Shown: positions 17,784 through 26,775, counted from the stretch's first letter. The stretch is DNA of 64,000 bases from Flavobacteriaceae bacterium GSB9 (GCA_022749295.1 CP062007.1:3001001-3065000); one strand, 5' to 3'. Notes: generated by a model not told the origin, from the letters alone. Translations and numbers: made by a program.

Positions 17784-18121
17784 TTTTTTGTGTTTTTTTG
17801 GCTAGTTACAATGTTTACTGCGTTACGTAATTCGTTCCAAGTGGTATCCAGTTCGTTTAGAAACAGTTTGCCTGTTTCGGTTAATCCGTAATACTTTCTT
17901 GGGGGACCAGAGGTACTTTCTTCCCATCTGTAATTTAAAAGTCCGGCGTTTTTTAGCCGCGTTAATAGCGGGTAAATGGTGCCCTCAACCACCAGCAATT
18001 TTGCGTCTTTAAGCGTATCGAGAATTTCTGCAACATAAGCATCGTCGTCTTTTAAAACCGACAGTATGCAGAACTCCAAAACGCCTTTGCGCATTTGTGC
18101 TTTTGTGTTTTCTATCTTCAT
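17780..18121 (-). CDS. PadR-family transcriptional regulator
   Basis: A 113-residue winged-helix repressor of the PadR family. The N-terminus KGVLEFCILSVLKDDDAYVAEIL and the segment VVEGTIYPLLTRLKNAGLL are characteristic, followed by the GPPRKYYGLTETG wing. It is directly upstream of, and overlaps, pspC. The usual mode for such pairs is repression of its own operon. The leader 18159-18204 contains several copies of a TGATTGAT-type motif that could be an operator, but this is inference from repetition only. Confidence 0.88.
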   Translation of the reverse strand: MKIENTKAQMRKGVLEFCILSVLKDDDAYVAEILDTLKDAKLLVVEGTIYPLLTRLKNAGLLNYRWEESTSGPPRKYYGLTETGKLFLNELDTTWNELRNAVNIVTSQKNTKK

Positions 18122-18158
18122 GTTGTCATTCGTTTAATGTGGTGAAACTGTTCATTTT

Positions 18159-18204
18159 TTGATTGATTTGATTGATTTGATTGATGATTTTTTTATGATT
18201 GATT
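18159..18204. repeat. TGATTGAT-type short repeats upstream of padR
   Basis: The octamer TTGATTGA recurs three times in tandem between 18159 and 18186, and again at 18196-18204. Single related copies stand upstream of the GIN gene (15923-15930), the DUF4870 gene (18657-18664) and the DUF4442 gene (18761-18769). The repeats lie in the leaders of all the genes of this group. Confidence 0.6.
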
Positions 18205-18649
18205 ATTTTAAAAATTGTATAGTAAATGGATATTTAAACACCTCGCCATCGCGTGCTTTTAAACTCGCTTTAATTATAAGTACAAGTTCAACTATAAAAG
18301 CGATAATGGCAATGGCGCCAATAAAGCCTCCTAAGTAAAGTAATGGGGAAGGCTTACCAATACTGATATGAAAATCATGGAAACCATGAAAATCTATATA
18401 ATCTAAACCGCCTAATATTTTGAAAATAAAAAACGGCATGGTGAGTGTACCCAATATAACGGCATATAATAAAATGCTCATTTGAAAATTTATAATCTGT
18501 TTGCCGTTGGCATTAATAAATTCCGATTTGTCTTTGTTTGCTATCCACAACACTATAGGCCCAATAAAATTCCCAAACGGTATAAAAAACCGGGTAAATG
18601 TCGATAAATGAATAAAGGTGGCGATGTTTTTTTGATGATTATCTAACAT
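18203..18649 (-). CDS. DUF4870 membrane protein
   Basis: A 148-residue protein with three or four membrane helices, starting at ATG 18649 (an upstream in-frame ATG at 18694 would add a poor leader). The motif GNFIGPIVLWIANKDKSEFINANGKQIINFQMS is the hallmark of DUF4870, a Tic20-like small membrane family of unknown function. It is upstream of padR-pspC on the same strand with only an 81-base gap, and may belong to the same regulated group. Confidence 0.8.
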   Translation of the reverse strand: MLDNHQKNIATFIHLSTFTRFFIPFGNFIGPIVLWIANKDKSEFINANGKQIINFQMSILLYAVILGTLTMPFFIFKILGGLDYIDFHGFHDFHISIGKPSPLLYLGGFIGAIAIIAFIVELVLIIKASLKARDGEVFKYPFTIQFLK

Positions 18650-18807
18650 GATTATTTTGATTGATGATAAAACATATAATAGTTTCTTATGCAAATATAT
18701 GTCTAAAAACAGGTACTTTGTTACGCATAGTACTAAAAATTAACATAAATTTAACAATTATGATTGATTAATAATTTTATAAATTAGTGAAAAAAATAAA
18801 AGATGAT

Positions 18808-19260
18808 ATGGCTTTAACCCCAAGAAAACTAAATACTTTCACCATGTTTAAATTGCCTTCAGCATATTTGTGTGGTGTGCGTACAAAATACATCGATTCG
18901 CAAAAGTGTGTGGTTACTGTTAAGCACAAATGGATTAACCAAAATCCATTTAAATCGATGTTTTGGGCCGTGCAAGGTATGGCAGCCGAGTTTTCAACCG
19001 GGGCACTCGTAACAGACAAAATTCAAGAGACTGGTAAAAAAGTTTCCATGTTGGTTATCTCAAATAAGTCTGAATTTACAAAAAAAGCCACTGGAAAAAT
19101 CACATTTACTTGTAACGATGGAAACTTAATTGATGAAGCATTAGAACAGGCGATAAAGACCAAGGAAGGCCAAACATTTTGGATGACATCGGTTGGTATT
19201 GATGAACAAGGTGATGCGGTGTCTACTTTTAAGTTTAAATGGAGTATTAAGGTTAAATAG
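18808..19260 (+). CDS. DUF4442 hotdog-fold protein (possible thioesterase)
   Basis: A 150-residue soluble protein with the DUF4442 signature: FKLPSAYLCGVRTKYID, VTVKHKWINQNPFKSMFWAVQGMAAE and GKITFTCNDG. DUF4442 is predicted to have the hotdog fold of acyl-CoA thioesterases; the substrate is unknown. ATG 18808 is preferred over GTG 18787 because conserved homologues begin close to the LTPRKLN motif. It diverges from the DUF4870 gene. Confidence 0.75.
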   Translation: MALTPRKLNTFTMFKLPSAYLCGVRTKYIDSQKCVVTVKHKWINQNPFKSMFWAVQGMAAEFSTGALVTDKIQETGKKVSMLVISNKSEFTKKATGKITFTCNDGNLIDEALEQAIKTKEGQTFWMTSVGIDEQGDAVSTFKFKWSIKVK

Positions 19261-19408
19261 AGGAGAGCTCAGTTTAGTAGGTGGTGATTTTTCTGAGATT
19301 TATGGCTTTTGGGATTTTAGGTTCATTTTTAAGAATTTGAAAAATTTTGTAACAAAATCAATAACATTTCAACCAATAAACAGTTAAACACTTAAACCTC
19401 AATTAAAA

Positions 19409-20209
19409 ATGACAGCACACGAAATTGACTATAGAATCTACGGTGAAGAAATGCAATACGTAGAAATCGAACTCGATCCCCAAGAGGGTGTTATCGCCGA
19501 AGCAGGGAGTTTTATGATGATGGACGACGGCATTAAAATGGAAACTATTTTTGGTGACGGTTCGCAAAAAGATACAGGGTTTTTAGGTAAAATACTAGGC
19601 GCAGGAAAACGTATTTTAACTGGTGAAAGCCTATTTATGACCGCGTTTTATAGTACCCTTCCAGGAAAAAGAAACGTATCATTTGCATCGCCATATCCTG
19701 GTAAAATAATCCCAATAGACCTTACCCAATTTGGCGGTAAGTTTATCTGCCAAAAAGATGCCTTCCTTTGTGCCGCAAAAGGTGTAAGCGTCGGTATAGA
19801 GTTTTCTAAAAAACTGGGGCGCGGACTCTTTGGTGGCGAAGGTTTTATTATGCAAAAGTTAGAGGGTGATGGTATGGCTTTTGTCCATGCCGGAGGAACC
19901 ATGGCCATGAAAGAACTTAAAGCAGGAGAAACCTTGCGTGTAGATACTGGCTGTATTGTTGGTTTTGATCAAACTATTGATTATGATATTGAATTTATCG
20001 GTGGAATAAAAAATAGCATTTTTGGAGGAGAAGGCTTGTTTTTCGCAAAATTGCAGGGCCCCGGTACAGTTTACCTACAGTCGTTGCCTTTTAGTCGGTT
20101 GGCAGGTCGCGTTTTAGCATCGGCACCAAGAGGTGGAGGAAGAGACAAAGGCGAAGGTAGTATTTTAGGAGGGATAGGCGATTTAATCGATGGCGACAAT
20201 AGGTTTTAA
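19409..20209 (+). CDS. AIM24/TIGR00266 family protein
   Basis: A 266-residue soluble beta-rich protein of the TIGR00266 (AIM24) family. Characteristic parts are [21 protein letters not shown], the [15 protein letters not shown] segment and [15 protein letters not shown], with the same [15 protein letters not shown] pattern repeated near the C-terminus. Eukaryotic Aim24 acts in mitochondrial inner-membrane organisation; the bacterial role is not established. It stands alone between the DUF4442 gene and a small conserved gene. Confidence 0.85.
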   Translation: MTAHEIDYRIYGEEMQYVEIELDPQEGVIAEAGSFMMMDDGIKMETIFGDGSQKDTGFLGKILGAGKRILTGESLFMTAFYSTLPGKRNVSFASPYPGKIIPIDLTQFGGKFICQKDAFLCAAKGVSVGIEFSKKLGRGLFGGEGFIMQKLEGDGMAFVHAGGTMAMKELKAGETLRVDTGCIVGFDQTIDYDIEFIGGIKNSIFGGEGLFFAKLQGPGTVYLQSLPFSRLAGRVLASAPRGGGRDKGEGSILGGIGDLIDGDNRF

Positions 20210-20329
20210 GGTTTATTTAACGAAAAAATTGGTAGGTTATCTGTTTTTTTGTTAAATTTATCCAATCTTAAAAAGAAAGCCTATAGTATAAATCTACATT
20301 TTTAAACCTAACCCTTAACTATAAAAAAT

Positions 20330-20527
20330 ATGGCACGAGCAATGCTTGAGTATACAAAAACTATACTTAATAAAGTTAGTTTTGACCCAACGTTGTTTTG
20401 CAGAGAGGTACAAAAAGCGGTACAACGCTTATTACCTTATGAGATTGAAGAGTTAAAACTGTTTATTCACTCTCTTATACGGCAAAACCCAGAATTAAAT
20501 CAATGTTTAATTTATTTAAAAACATAA
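20330..20527 (+). CDS. Small conserved protein, function unknown
   Basis: A 65-residue protein starting at ATG 20330, predicted mostly helical (RLLPYEIEELKLFIHSLI). I recall similar small proteins in other Flavobacteriia but know no function. A perfect terminator directly after the stop and an AT-rich leader support a real, independently transcribed gene. Confidence 0.6.
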   Translation: MARAMLEYTKTILNKVSFDPTLFCREVQKAVQRLLPYEIEELKLFIHSLIRQNPELNQCLIYLKT

Positions 20528-20557
20528 AAAAAGCGACCAATTGGTCGCTTTTTTTAT
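20525..20557. terminator. Bidirectional terminator
   Basis: A perfect stem AAGCGACC/GGTCGCTT with an AATT loop, flanked by A and T runs. It serves the small gene on the plus strand and could also stop the VOC gene from the right. Confidence 0.88.
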
Positions 20558-20864
20558 GTTTTTAAATCGTAGATGATAAGTCATTAAAGAGTTTTTGTAA
20601 CTTAATTAATACTGACTATCAACCTATCAACAATCGATTTTGCTGATGTCAAATAAATAAATTGAACAATTTTCGTTGATGCATGGACAATTTTCAAAAA
20701 CAACTTTAAATCATTGGTAATTAAGGTGTTTTTAACAATTTATTGTAATATGTAGTTTATTAAATGTTCTGGAACAATGGTGAACAGGTGTGTTTTAATT
20801 GCTGTCTCTTTAGTATTATTTTTTAGGCCTTCTTAGTTTTATATTATGTTTTCGTGTGGTTTTT
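20558..20864. other. Intergenic stretch, no gene seen
   Basis: About 300 bases of AT-rich sequence between the terminator and the VOC gene. I find no convincing reading frame, RNA gene or promoter match in it. Confidence 0.6.
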
Positions 20865-21287
20865 TTATTTGTAAAATTCTCGTTCATTGACTTTAATAGT
20901 GGTTAATTCAACTGTATACCCATCGAGATCTTTTATGTATATTGAGTCAAAATAATAATGGTCCTGGATATTGAATTCCAAATTCAATTCTACATATCTT
21001 TTTTTAGCTCTTTCAAAGTTTTCATTTGTTACATTAAACGCAAAATGGTCAATTTTTACATTTTTTGAAGATAGTTCAAGTTTAACGTGAGTTGTGTTAG
21101 CGGGAAACAATGCGATTCCAGATTTTCCGGAAAGTAAAAAGATTGGAAAGTCTCCCCATTCAGGTAATTGATAGCGTTTTAGCCCCAATACTTTTTCATG
21201 CCATTTTGCAGAAGCTTCTATGTCAGAAACTCGAATTGCTACGTGACCTAAAAATTCAATATCTATTTTATTATCATTATTTGTCAT
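20865..21287 (-). CDS. VOC-family (glyoxalase/dioxygenase-like) protein
   Basis: A 140-residue metal-binding fold protein with two betaalphabetabetabeta modules. Visible are LGHVAIRVSDIEASAKWHEKVLG at the start, VKIDHFAFNVTNENFERAKK in the middle and YIKDLDGYTVELTTI at the end. The His15, His76-region (KIDHFAF) and Glu126-region (TVELTT) residues fit the usual metal ligands. VOC proteins act as lyases, dioxygenases or resistance proteins; the substrate is not predictable. No neighbour gives context. Confidence 0.8.
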   Translation of the reverse strand: MTNNDNKIDIEFLGHVAIRVSDIEASAKWHEKVLGLKRYQLPEWGDFPIFLLSGKSGIALFPANTTHVKLELSSKNVKIDHFAFNVTNENFERAKKRYVELNLEFNIQDHYYFDSIYIKDLDGYTVELTTIKVNEREFYK

Positions 21288-21387
21288 TTTTAGACATAAT
21301 GTTTAAAATTATGTAGCCTTATTTCTGGATGGGTCATAATTGCTGCTAACTAGTTTATACCCCTAATTAAAAGTTCGGTAAGCTGCA

Positions 21388-21413
21388 AAAAAGTATATGT
21401 AAACATACTTTTT
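21388..21413 (-). terminator. Terminator of oxyR
   Basis: A stem of AAAAAGTAT-type arms (21388-21396 with 21405-21413) lies 60 bases past the oxyR stop. Read on the minus strand it ends in a run of T. Confidence 0.65.
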
Positions 21414-21474
21414 GTATTGCAATGTTTAATCAGGTGTTTTTAATTTGTTCTAATATAATAAAAATTCTTACAAA

Positions 21475-22413
21475 TTATTTGGGCAGCGGACTTATAATTT
21501 TTACATCCTGAAAGGCAATCGCCCCGCGTATAATACTAGCAATAACATCCTGTAAAGCCTCAATGATTTGCATTTTAAGCTCGCTTTTATGGTAAAGAAT
21601 GCTTACCTCGCGGGCAGGTGAGGGCTCGTTAAAGTAGTGCAGGTTTTGTTTTTCGTTGTCGTTGATGTCTAGGGTGTGCAAATAGGGTAGTAGCGTCATG
21701 CCTAAGCCTTCGTTAGAGAGTTTTATTAATGTTTCAATGCTGCCGCTTTCCAATTGAAATTGGTCGTCAGATTGGTCTTTAAAGGCTTTGCAAAGGTTAA
21801 TTACACCATCGCGAAAGCAGTGTCCGTCTTCGAGCAATAGCATGTCGTTGATATCTAAATCGGCCACTTCAATTTTTTGGTTGGTATGTAAACGGTGCCC
21901 CTTCGGGATATAACTCACAAAAGGCTCATAATAAAGCACGCGTTCCTTTATGTTTTCTTGCTCCAGCGGGGTTGCGGCAATGGCGGCATCTAAATGTCCA
22001 TCTTTAATTCGGGCGATAATTTCTTCGGTGGTAAGCTCTTCTATTTTTAATTTTACTTTAGGATGCTTTTTAATAAAGGTTTTTAAAAACATAGGTAGTA
22101 AAGTGGGCATAATTGTCGGGATAATACCTAGTTTGAACTCACCGCCAATAAAGCCTTTTTGCTGGTCTACAATATCTTGAATACGGTACGATTCGTTAAC
22201 GATGTTACGGGCTTGCGTTACAATTTTTTGACCAACATCGGTCAGTTCAATGGGTTTTTTGCTTCGGTCGAAAATTTGAATGTCCAACTCGTCTTCCAGC
22301 TTTTGTATTTGCATACTTAATGTGGGTTGTGTTACAAAGCATTTTTCGGCAGCCTTGGTAAAATTCTGGTTTTCGGCAACAGCCAAAACATAGTATAATT
22401 GGGTAATGGTCAT
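21475..22413 (-). CDS. oxyR: OxyR-type LysR regulator of peroxide response
   Basis: A 312-residue LysR-type activator. The N-terminal winged helix shows MTITQLYYVLAVAENQNF and CFVTQPTLSMQIQKLE. The sensing domain has EDGHCFRDGVINLC, which places two cysteines at 199 and 208 when translation starts at ATG 22413. This is exactly the position of the peroxide-sensing pair in Escherichia coli OxyR, and it supports both the assignment and the start (the in-frame TTG at 22422 is less likely). Oxidation to a disulfide would activate transcription of defence genes. It is divergent from dps, with a palindrome between them. Confidence 0.93.
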   Translation of the reverse strand: MTITQLYYVLAVAENQNFTKAAEKCFVTQPTLSMQIQKLEDELDIQIFDRSKKPIELTDVGQKIVTQARNIVNESYRIQDIVDQQKGFIGGEFKLGIIPTIMPTLLPMFLKTFIKKHPKVKLKIEELTTEEIIARIKDGHLDAAIAATPLEQENIKERVLYYEPFVSYIPKGHRLHTNQKIEVADLDINDMLLLEDGHCFRDGVINLCKAFKDQSDDQFQLESGSIETLIKLSNEGLGMTLLPYLHTLDINDNEKQNLHYFNEPSPAREVSILYHKSELKMQIIEALQDVIASIIRGAIAFQDVKIISPLPK

Positions 22414-22448
22414 TTTTATCAATTTAGGCTATAAAAATATAAAAACTA

Positions 22449-22465
22449 TCAATAAAATTTATTGA
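22449..22465. promoter_or_regulatory. Palindrome between oxyR and dps, candidate OxyR operator
   Basis: A perfect 17-base palindrome with 8-base arms (TCAATAAA and TTTATTGA around one A). It contains the T-N11-A form of LysR binding sites and overlaps the -33 element of the dps promoter. Assignment to OxyR is inferred from position. Confidence 0.55.
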
Positions 22466-22493
22466 ATCAAACGTTAATTATAAATTAAATTTG
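22462..22493 (+). promoter_or_regulatory. dps promoter
   Basis: TTG at 22462-22464 and TAAATTTG at 22486-22493, spaced by 21 bases, match the Bacteroidota -33/-7 consensus. Transcription would start near 22500, just ahead of the dps ATG. Confidence 0.6.
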
Positions 22494-22518
22494 TAGTAAA
22501 TAAAAATAAAAGGACAAT

Positions 22519-22998
22519 ATGATACTGAACAGCATAGGATTAGATTCCAAAAAGACCAAAAATTTAGCTTACGACTTAAATAATTTATTGGCTAATTTTC
22601 AAATATATTACCAAAACTTAAGAGGTATCCATTGGAATATTAAAGGTAAACGCTTCTTCGATTTACACGAAAAATTTGAGGAGTTGTATAATGATGCCAA
22701 TGTGAAAGTTGATGAAATTGCCGAGCGTATTTTAACCTTAGGCGTAACGCCAATACATACTTTCGAGGATTATTCGGCCAAATCACAAGTGCCCGTTGGT
22801 AAAAACGTTTCGGAAGACGAAAAAGCCGTAAGGTTGATTGTAGAGTCGTTAACAGAACTCTTGAAAATTGAACGCCGTATTTTAAATGATTCTGACGAAG
22901 CCAATGACGAAGGAACCAACTCGATGATGAGCGATTTTATTACCGAACAGGAAAAAACCGTTTGGATGATGAAAGCTTGGTTGGGCGAAACCGTATAG
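22519..22998 (+). CDS. dps: Dps-family ferritin-like DNA-protection protein
   Basis: A 159-residue protein that should form a 12-subunit shell, oxidise ferrous iron with peroxide and store it. The ferroxidase ligands are visible as His38, His50, Asp65 and Glu69, with the spacing known from Escherichia coli Dps. It is transcribed away from oxyR and has a good -33/-7 promoter next to a candidate operator, so peroxide induction by OxyR is likely. A strong terminator follows. Confidence 0.93.
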   Translation: MILNSIGLDSKKTKNLAYDLNNLLANFQIYYQNLRGIHWNIKGKRFFDLHEKFEELYNDANVKVDEIAERILTLGVTPIHTFEDYSAKSQVPVGKNVSEDEKAVRLIVESLTELLKIERRILNDSDEANDEGTNSMMSDFITEQEKTVWMMKAWLGETV

Positions 22999-23021
22999 CT
23001 AAAGAGGATTGATTAATAGCG

Positions 23022-23052
23022 AAAAAGCGACTGTTTTTAGTCGCTTTTTTTT
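23022..23052. terminator. Bidirectional terminator
   Basis: Stem AAAAAGCGACT/AGTCGCTTTTT with a short loop and T runs on both strands. It ends dps from the left and the DUF58 operon from the right. Confidence 0.88.
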
Positions 23053-23126
23053 ATGGAATAGTTATTGTCTGATACCGTTGATGAGAATCGAGGTTTTGTT
23101 TTCTAATCATAGCCCCTTTGGTTTGT

Positions 23127-24458
23127 TTATAGCAACCCCCGTGCTTTAATTTCCAGATATTTGTTGATGGTATCAATGGTTAAGTGTTCTGGCGTAGTCA
23201 ATATAGAATAAATACCGTGTTTTTTAAGCTCGTTTACGATTAGGCGTTTTTCAAAATCAAATTTTTCTGCAATTACTTTGTCATAAACCTGCTGTATGGT
23301 TTTGGCTTCGTTTTTAATAAGGTTATCCAATTCGGTATTAGTAAAGAAAATTACTACAATCAAATGGCTTTTTGAAATGGCCTTCAAATAAGGTAATTGA
23401 CGTTCCAATCCGTTTAAAGTTTCAAAATTGGTGTACATTAGGATGAGGCTTCGCTGGTTAATGTGCCGCTTTATATTGGCATATAATCGGCTAAAATCAC
23501 TTTCAAAAAAATCGGTTTTTATATTGTAAAGTGCTTCTAAAATTAGTTGCATTTGAGAGCTCCGACGTTCGGCCACCACAACATTTTCAATTTTTTTAGA
23601 AAACGATAGCATACCTGCTTTGTCGTGTTTTTTTAAAACTACATTACTGATTACCAATGCCGAATTTATAGCGTAATCTAACAGGCTTAAGCCTTCAAAA
23701 GGCATTTTCATTACACGACCTTTATCTATCACCGAATACACAGGCTGCGATTTTTCATCCTGAAACTGGTTAACCATTAACTGATTTTTCTTGGCCGTAG
23801 CTTTCCAGTTTATGGTGCGCAGATCGTCGCCCATAACATAATCCTTTATTTGCTCAAATTCCATGGAATGCCCTAAACGGCGGACTTTCTTTAATCCGAA
23901 ATCCAAAGTATTTTGATTAATGTTTAGCAATTCAAACTTCTTCAACTGCTTAAAACTGGGGTAGGTGGGCACCATGGTTTTATCATCAAAAGTGTAGCGT
24001 TTGGCCACAATATTTAAAACGGAATGCGCATAAACGTTTAGGTTCCCAAAATGGTATTCACCACGTTCGGTGGGCTTTAAGCGGTACGAAATACATTTAG
24101 ATTTTCGGGAAGAAATACAGTCTTTCAGTTTAAAATCGCGTACCTGAAATTGTTCGGGTATTTCATCAATAATTTCTAAATGAATGGTGAAATTGTAGTT
24201 GTTTTCAATATTAAGGGTTATTGTGTTGTTATCGCCATTAGAAAATTTATCGGGAACAATCCTTTGGGCCTCAATCTTGTTCTTTCCCAAGAAAATAGTC
24301 AACAAATCCGAAATAAAAAGCAGTATTAAAATCAATATGGAAAGTTGTGCCACATTGAATAATAACGGAATGAAATAGCTTAAAGCAAACAGCAGCACAA
24401 TGCCAATTCCGGCATGAAAAAATCGGGGTTGTATGTAAAAGGACTTAAGGAATTTCAA
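23127..24458 (-). CDS. DUF58 protein of the MoxR operon
   Basis: A 443-residue protein: two N-terminal membrane helices, then a domain ending in a von Willebrand A-like DUF58 segment. The motif DDLRTINWKATAKKNQLMVNQF is characteristic of DUF58. It is the last gene of the operon with moxR upstream. The frame has TTG at 24458 as its only reasonable start, giving MKFLKSFY. DUF58 proteins are thought to work with MoxR ATPases, which may remodel or insert partners by metal-dependent adhesion-site contacts. A (GTTAGTT)3 repeat stands directly in front of the start. Confidence 0.85.
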   Translation of the reverse strand: MKFLKSFYIQPRFFHAGIGIVLLFALSYFIPLLFNVAQLSILILILLFISDLLTIFLGKNKIEAQRIVPDKFSNGDNNTITLNIENNYNFTIHLEIIDEIPEQFQVRDFKLKDCISSRKSKCISYRLKPTERGEYHFGNLNVYAHSVLNIVAKRYTFDDKTMVPTYPSFKQLKKFELLNINQNTLDFGLKKVRRLGHSMEFEQIKDYVMGDDLRTINWKATAKKNQLMVNQFQDEKSQPVYSVIDKGRVMKMPFEGLSLLDYAINSALVISNVVLKKHDKAGMLSFSKKIENVVVAERRSSQMQLILEALYNIKTDFFESDFSRLYANIKRHINQRSLILMYTNFETLNGLERQLPYLKAISKSHLIVVIFFTNTELDNLIKNEAKTIQQVYDKVIAEKFDFEKRLIVNELKKHGIYSILTTPEHLTIDTINKYLEIKARGLL

Positions 24459-24463
24459 ACTTT

Positions 24464-24484
24464 GTTAGTTGTTAGTTGTTAGTT
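24464..24484. repeat. GTTAGTT heptamer repeated three times
   Basis: A 21-base perfect tandem array in the 36-base gap between moxR and the DUF58 gene. It lies just upstream of the TTG start and could change translation spacing if its copy number varies. Confidence 0.75.
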
Positions 24485-24494
24485 AAACCATAAA

Positions 24495-25565
24495 CTACCT
24501 CGGAATCTCAACCGTTTCAATAATTTGTTCAATGATTTGCTTACTGGTAACGCCTTCCATTTCACGTTCTGGTGTAACGATAACGCGGTGGTGCAGCACA
24601 GGTATAGCTGCACGTTTAATGTCTTCGGGGGTAACAAAATCGCGTCCACCCATGGCAGCAAAGGCTTTGCTAGCTTTTAAAATAGCAATGGAAGCTCGAG
24701 GTGAAGCACCCAAATAGAGAAAGCGATTGCTTCGGGTAGCGACTATAATTTGAGCAATATATTTTAGTAAATGCTCTTCCACCAAAATCTGTGCGACTAA
24801 TTGTTGGTGCTCTGAAATTTGCTGGGCGGTTAAAAATGGAGTTACTTCGTCGGTTTTGGCCTTATCTTTAAGTTGGTGTTCCCTGGAAAGAATTTCAATT
24901 TCATCGTTTAAATTCGGGTAGTCCACATCAATTTTAAATAAAAAGCGGTCCAATTGGGCTTCGGGCAAACGGTAGGTGCCTTCCTGTTCTATGGGGTTTT
25001 GGGTGGCCAATACCATGAATGGCATGTCAAGGATATATTTATTGCCGTCGATGGTAATTTGCTGTTCCTCCATCACCTCAAATAACGCAGCCTGTGTTTT
25101 AGCCGGTGCTCGGTTTATTTCATCAATTAAGATCATATTGGAGAAAATGGGACCTTTTTTAAATTCAAATTCGGAGTCTTTTAAGTTGAAAACCGATGTT
25201 CCTAAAATATCGCTGGGCATTAAATCGGGCGTAAATTGAATACGACTAAAGTCTACGCTTAACGATTTGGCCAAAAGTTTAGCGGTAATGGTTTTTGCCA
25301 CACCGGGGACACCTTCGATAAGCGAGTGGCCTTTGGCTAAAAGTGAAGCGATGAGCATATCTATCATGTCTTTCTGGCCAACAATAACTTTGCCTACTTC
25401 TCGCTTAATTGCTTTAACGCTGTTCTGTAATTCCGTTAAATCCAATCGGTTTTTAAAACGTAAATCATTGGTGTCTTCCAAAGCGCTGCTATCGATGGAG
25501 TCTAGAACATTTTTTTCTAATTCGCTTGGTTCTTTTGGGTTTTCGGGTGCTTTATTTTCGTCCAT
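24495..25565 (-). CDS. MoxR-family AAA+ ATPase
   Basis: A 356-residue AAA+ ATPase. Walker A is GVPGVAKT (85-92) and Walker B ILIDEINR (145-152), followed by the sensor-1 region ATQNPIEQEGTYRLPEAQLDRF. MoxR proteins are chaperone-like ATPases that act on partner proteins with VWA/DUF58 domains, here the product of the gene 36 bases downstream. The gene begins 2 bases after the DUF4350 stop, so it is tightly co-transcribed. Confidence 0.93.
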   Translation of the reverse strand: MDENKAPENPKEPSELEKNVLDSIDSSALEDTNDLRFKNRLDLTELQNSVKAIKREVGKVIVGQKDMIDMLIASLLAKGHSLIEGVPGVAKTITAKLLAKSLSVDFSRIQFTPDLMPSDILGTSVFNLKDSEFEFKKGPIFSNMILIDEINRAPAKTQAALFEVMEEQQITIDGNKYILDMPFMVLATQNPIEQEGTYRLPEAQLDRFLFKIDVDYPNLNDEIEILSREHQLKDKAKTDEVTPFLTAQQISEHQQLVAQILVEEHLLKYIAQIIVATRSNRFLYLGASPRASIAILKASKAFAAMGGRDFVTPEDIKRAAIPVLHHRVIVTPEREMEGVTSKQIIEQIIETVEIPR

Positions 25566-25567
25566 AG

Positions 25568-26773
25568 TTATTTGTTGTAAAATGCTTCAATGTGGCGGTT
25601 TAATTGAGTTAGGTTGTCTTCAAAAAACTCGTTTTTAGTGCGTAACCAATTGATAAAATCTATAACTGTTTTTACATCAGCTTTTTTCTTGCCAGCTTTT
25701 GAAGCCAATTTTTCTATAAATTCTTCATTTAAAACCGAAGTGTCTAAATTATAATCGGTTCTAATTTTTTCTAAAAAGTACGTTATTTTTTTATGAATTA
25801 AGTTTTTGTGGTCCTGCGTTTCAAAGTATAAATTCGATACGGTTTTAACAAAACCTACTGTGGTATTGGGCAATGGTTTTATGATTTTAATAATGCGTTG
25901 ACGACGTTTCGCATTAAAAATCATAAAAAGGATGCCAAAAATAATAGCGGTGTACCATGCCCACCGAAACGACAGCTGCTCCAGAAACCAACCGAGGTTC
26001 GATTCTTTTTCTACATCACCGTAATAGTTGGTTTGTATTTTGGTGTACGAATCAAAATACACATCTTTTTCTGGTAAATACGATAAAACACCTTCTGCAT
26101 ATTTGTATCGGTTTTCCTTTAAAATATTGTAATTGGTAAAAGCTTTAGGTTCGGTGTGTAGATAGATTTGGCCTTTTCCAAATGGAATTTGAAGAAAATT
26201 GGTGTGCCAATAATCAATTTTAGAGTGTCCTAAAACACGGTGGTTTAAGCTATCAAATGATGAAAAATAGCTGTCGCCTTCATTTCTGTCTATTTCAATA
26301 TTTTCAGTGGCGGCGTATTTTAAAGATTCTATGGAAATACGGTCTTTTTCGTTTTTAATGAAATCGACCCTAATACCAAGTGTATCGTGCAGTTTTTGCG
26401 GAAAGTAATAATCTGAAATGAAGAGAGTGTTTCCGTAATCAACAAAATTCAATAATTCATCCATAGAATCCTCTTCCAAATAATCTGAATTCCCAATAAT
26501 GATAAAACTGCCTTTGGCCACGTGTTCACCATAGCCACCTTCAGAATTTGCTTGTAAATAACTGGCAGGCTGATGGTAAACAGTGCGCACTTTTTGGTTT
26601 TTAAATAGTTTGGGCAATTCTTTGTAGAGCACACTAACGCCATAAGGTTTGTTGCTTTTTTCGTTAAACGATTCTTCCCAGTCGACTGTTTTTGTACGTT
26701 TTATGCCAATAAAAACTGCGGCCGTAACAACCAGCACAACGATAACGAGTATAATGGGCCAAACCTTTTTCAT
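25568..26773 (-). CDS. DUF4350 membrane-anchored protein
   Basis: A 401-residue protein: an N-terminal transmembrane helix, a long extracytoplasmic domain with SNKPYGVSVLYKELPKLFKNQKV and FIIGNSDYLEEDSMDELLNFVDYGN (the DUF4350 core), then a second helix (FRWAWYTAIIFGILFMIFN) and a basic cytoplasmic tail. The fold resembles glutamine-amidotransferase-like sensors, but no catalytic residues are evident to me. It lies 2 bases from both neighbours in the operon and is expected to be part of the same membrane complex. Confidence 0.75.
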   Translation of the reverse strand: MKKVWPIILVIVVLVVTAAVFIGIKRTKTVDWEESFNEKSNKPYGVSVLYKELPKLFKNQKVRTVYHQPASYLQANSEGGYGEHVAKGSFIIIGNSDYLEEDSMDELLNFVDYGNTLFISDYYFPQKLHDTLGIRVDFIKNEKDRISIESLKYAATENIEIDRNEGDSYFSSFDSLNHRVLGHSKIDYWHTNFLQIPFGKGQIYLHTEPKAFTNYNILKENRYKYAEGVLSYLPEKDVYFDSYTKIQTNYYGDVEKESNLGWFLEQLSFRWAWYTAIIFGILFMIFNAKRRQRIIKIIKPLPNTTVGFVKTVSNLYFETQDHKNLIHKKITYFLEKIRTDYNLDTSVLNEEFIEKLASKAGKKKADVKTVIDFINWLRTKNEFFEDNLTQLNRHIEAFYNK

Positions 26774-26775
26774 GA

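Noticed and set aside
18159..18204. GATTGATTT repeats as a CRISPR array
   Set aside because: Units are about 8 bases with no spacers of constant length and no cas genes; they are simple short repeats.
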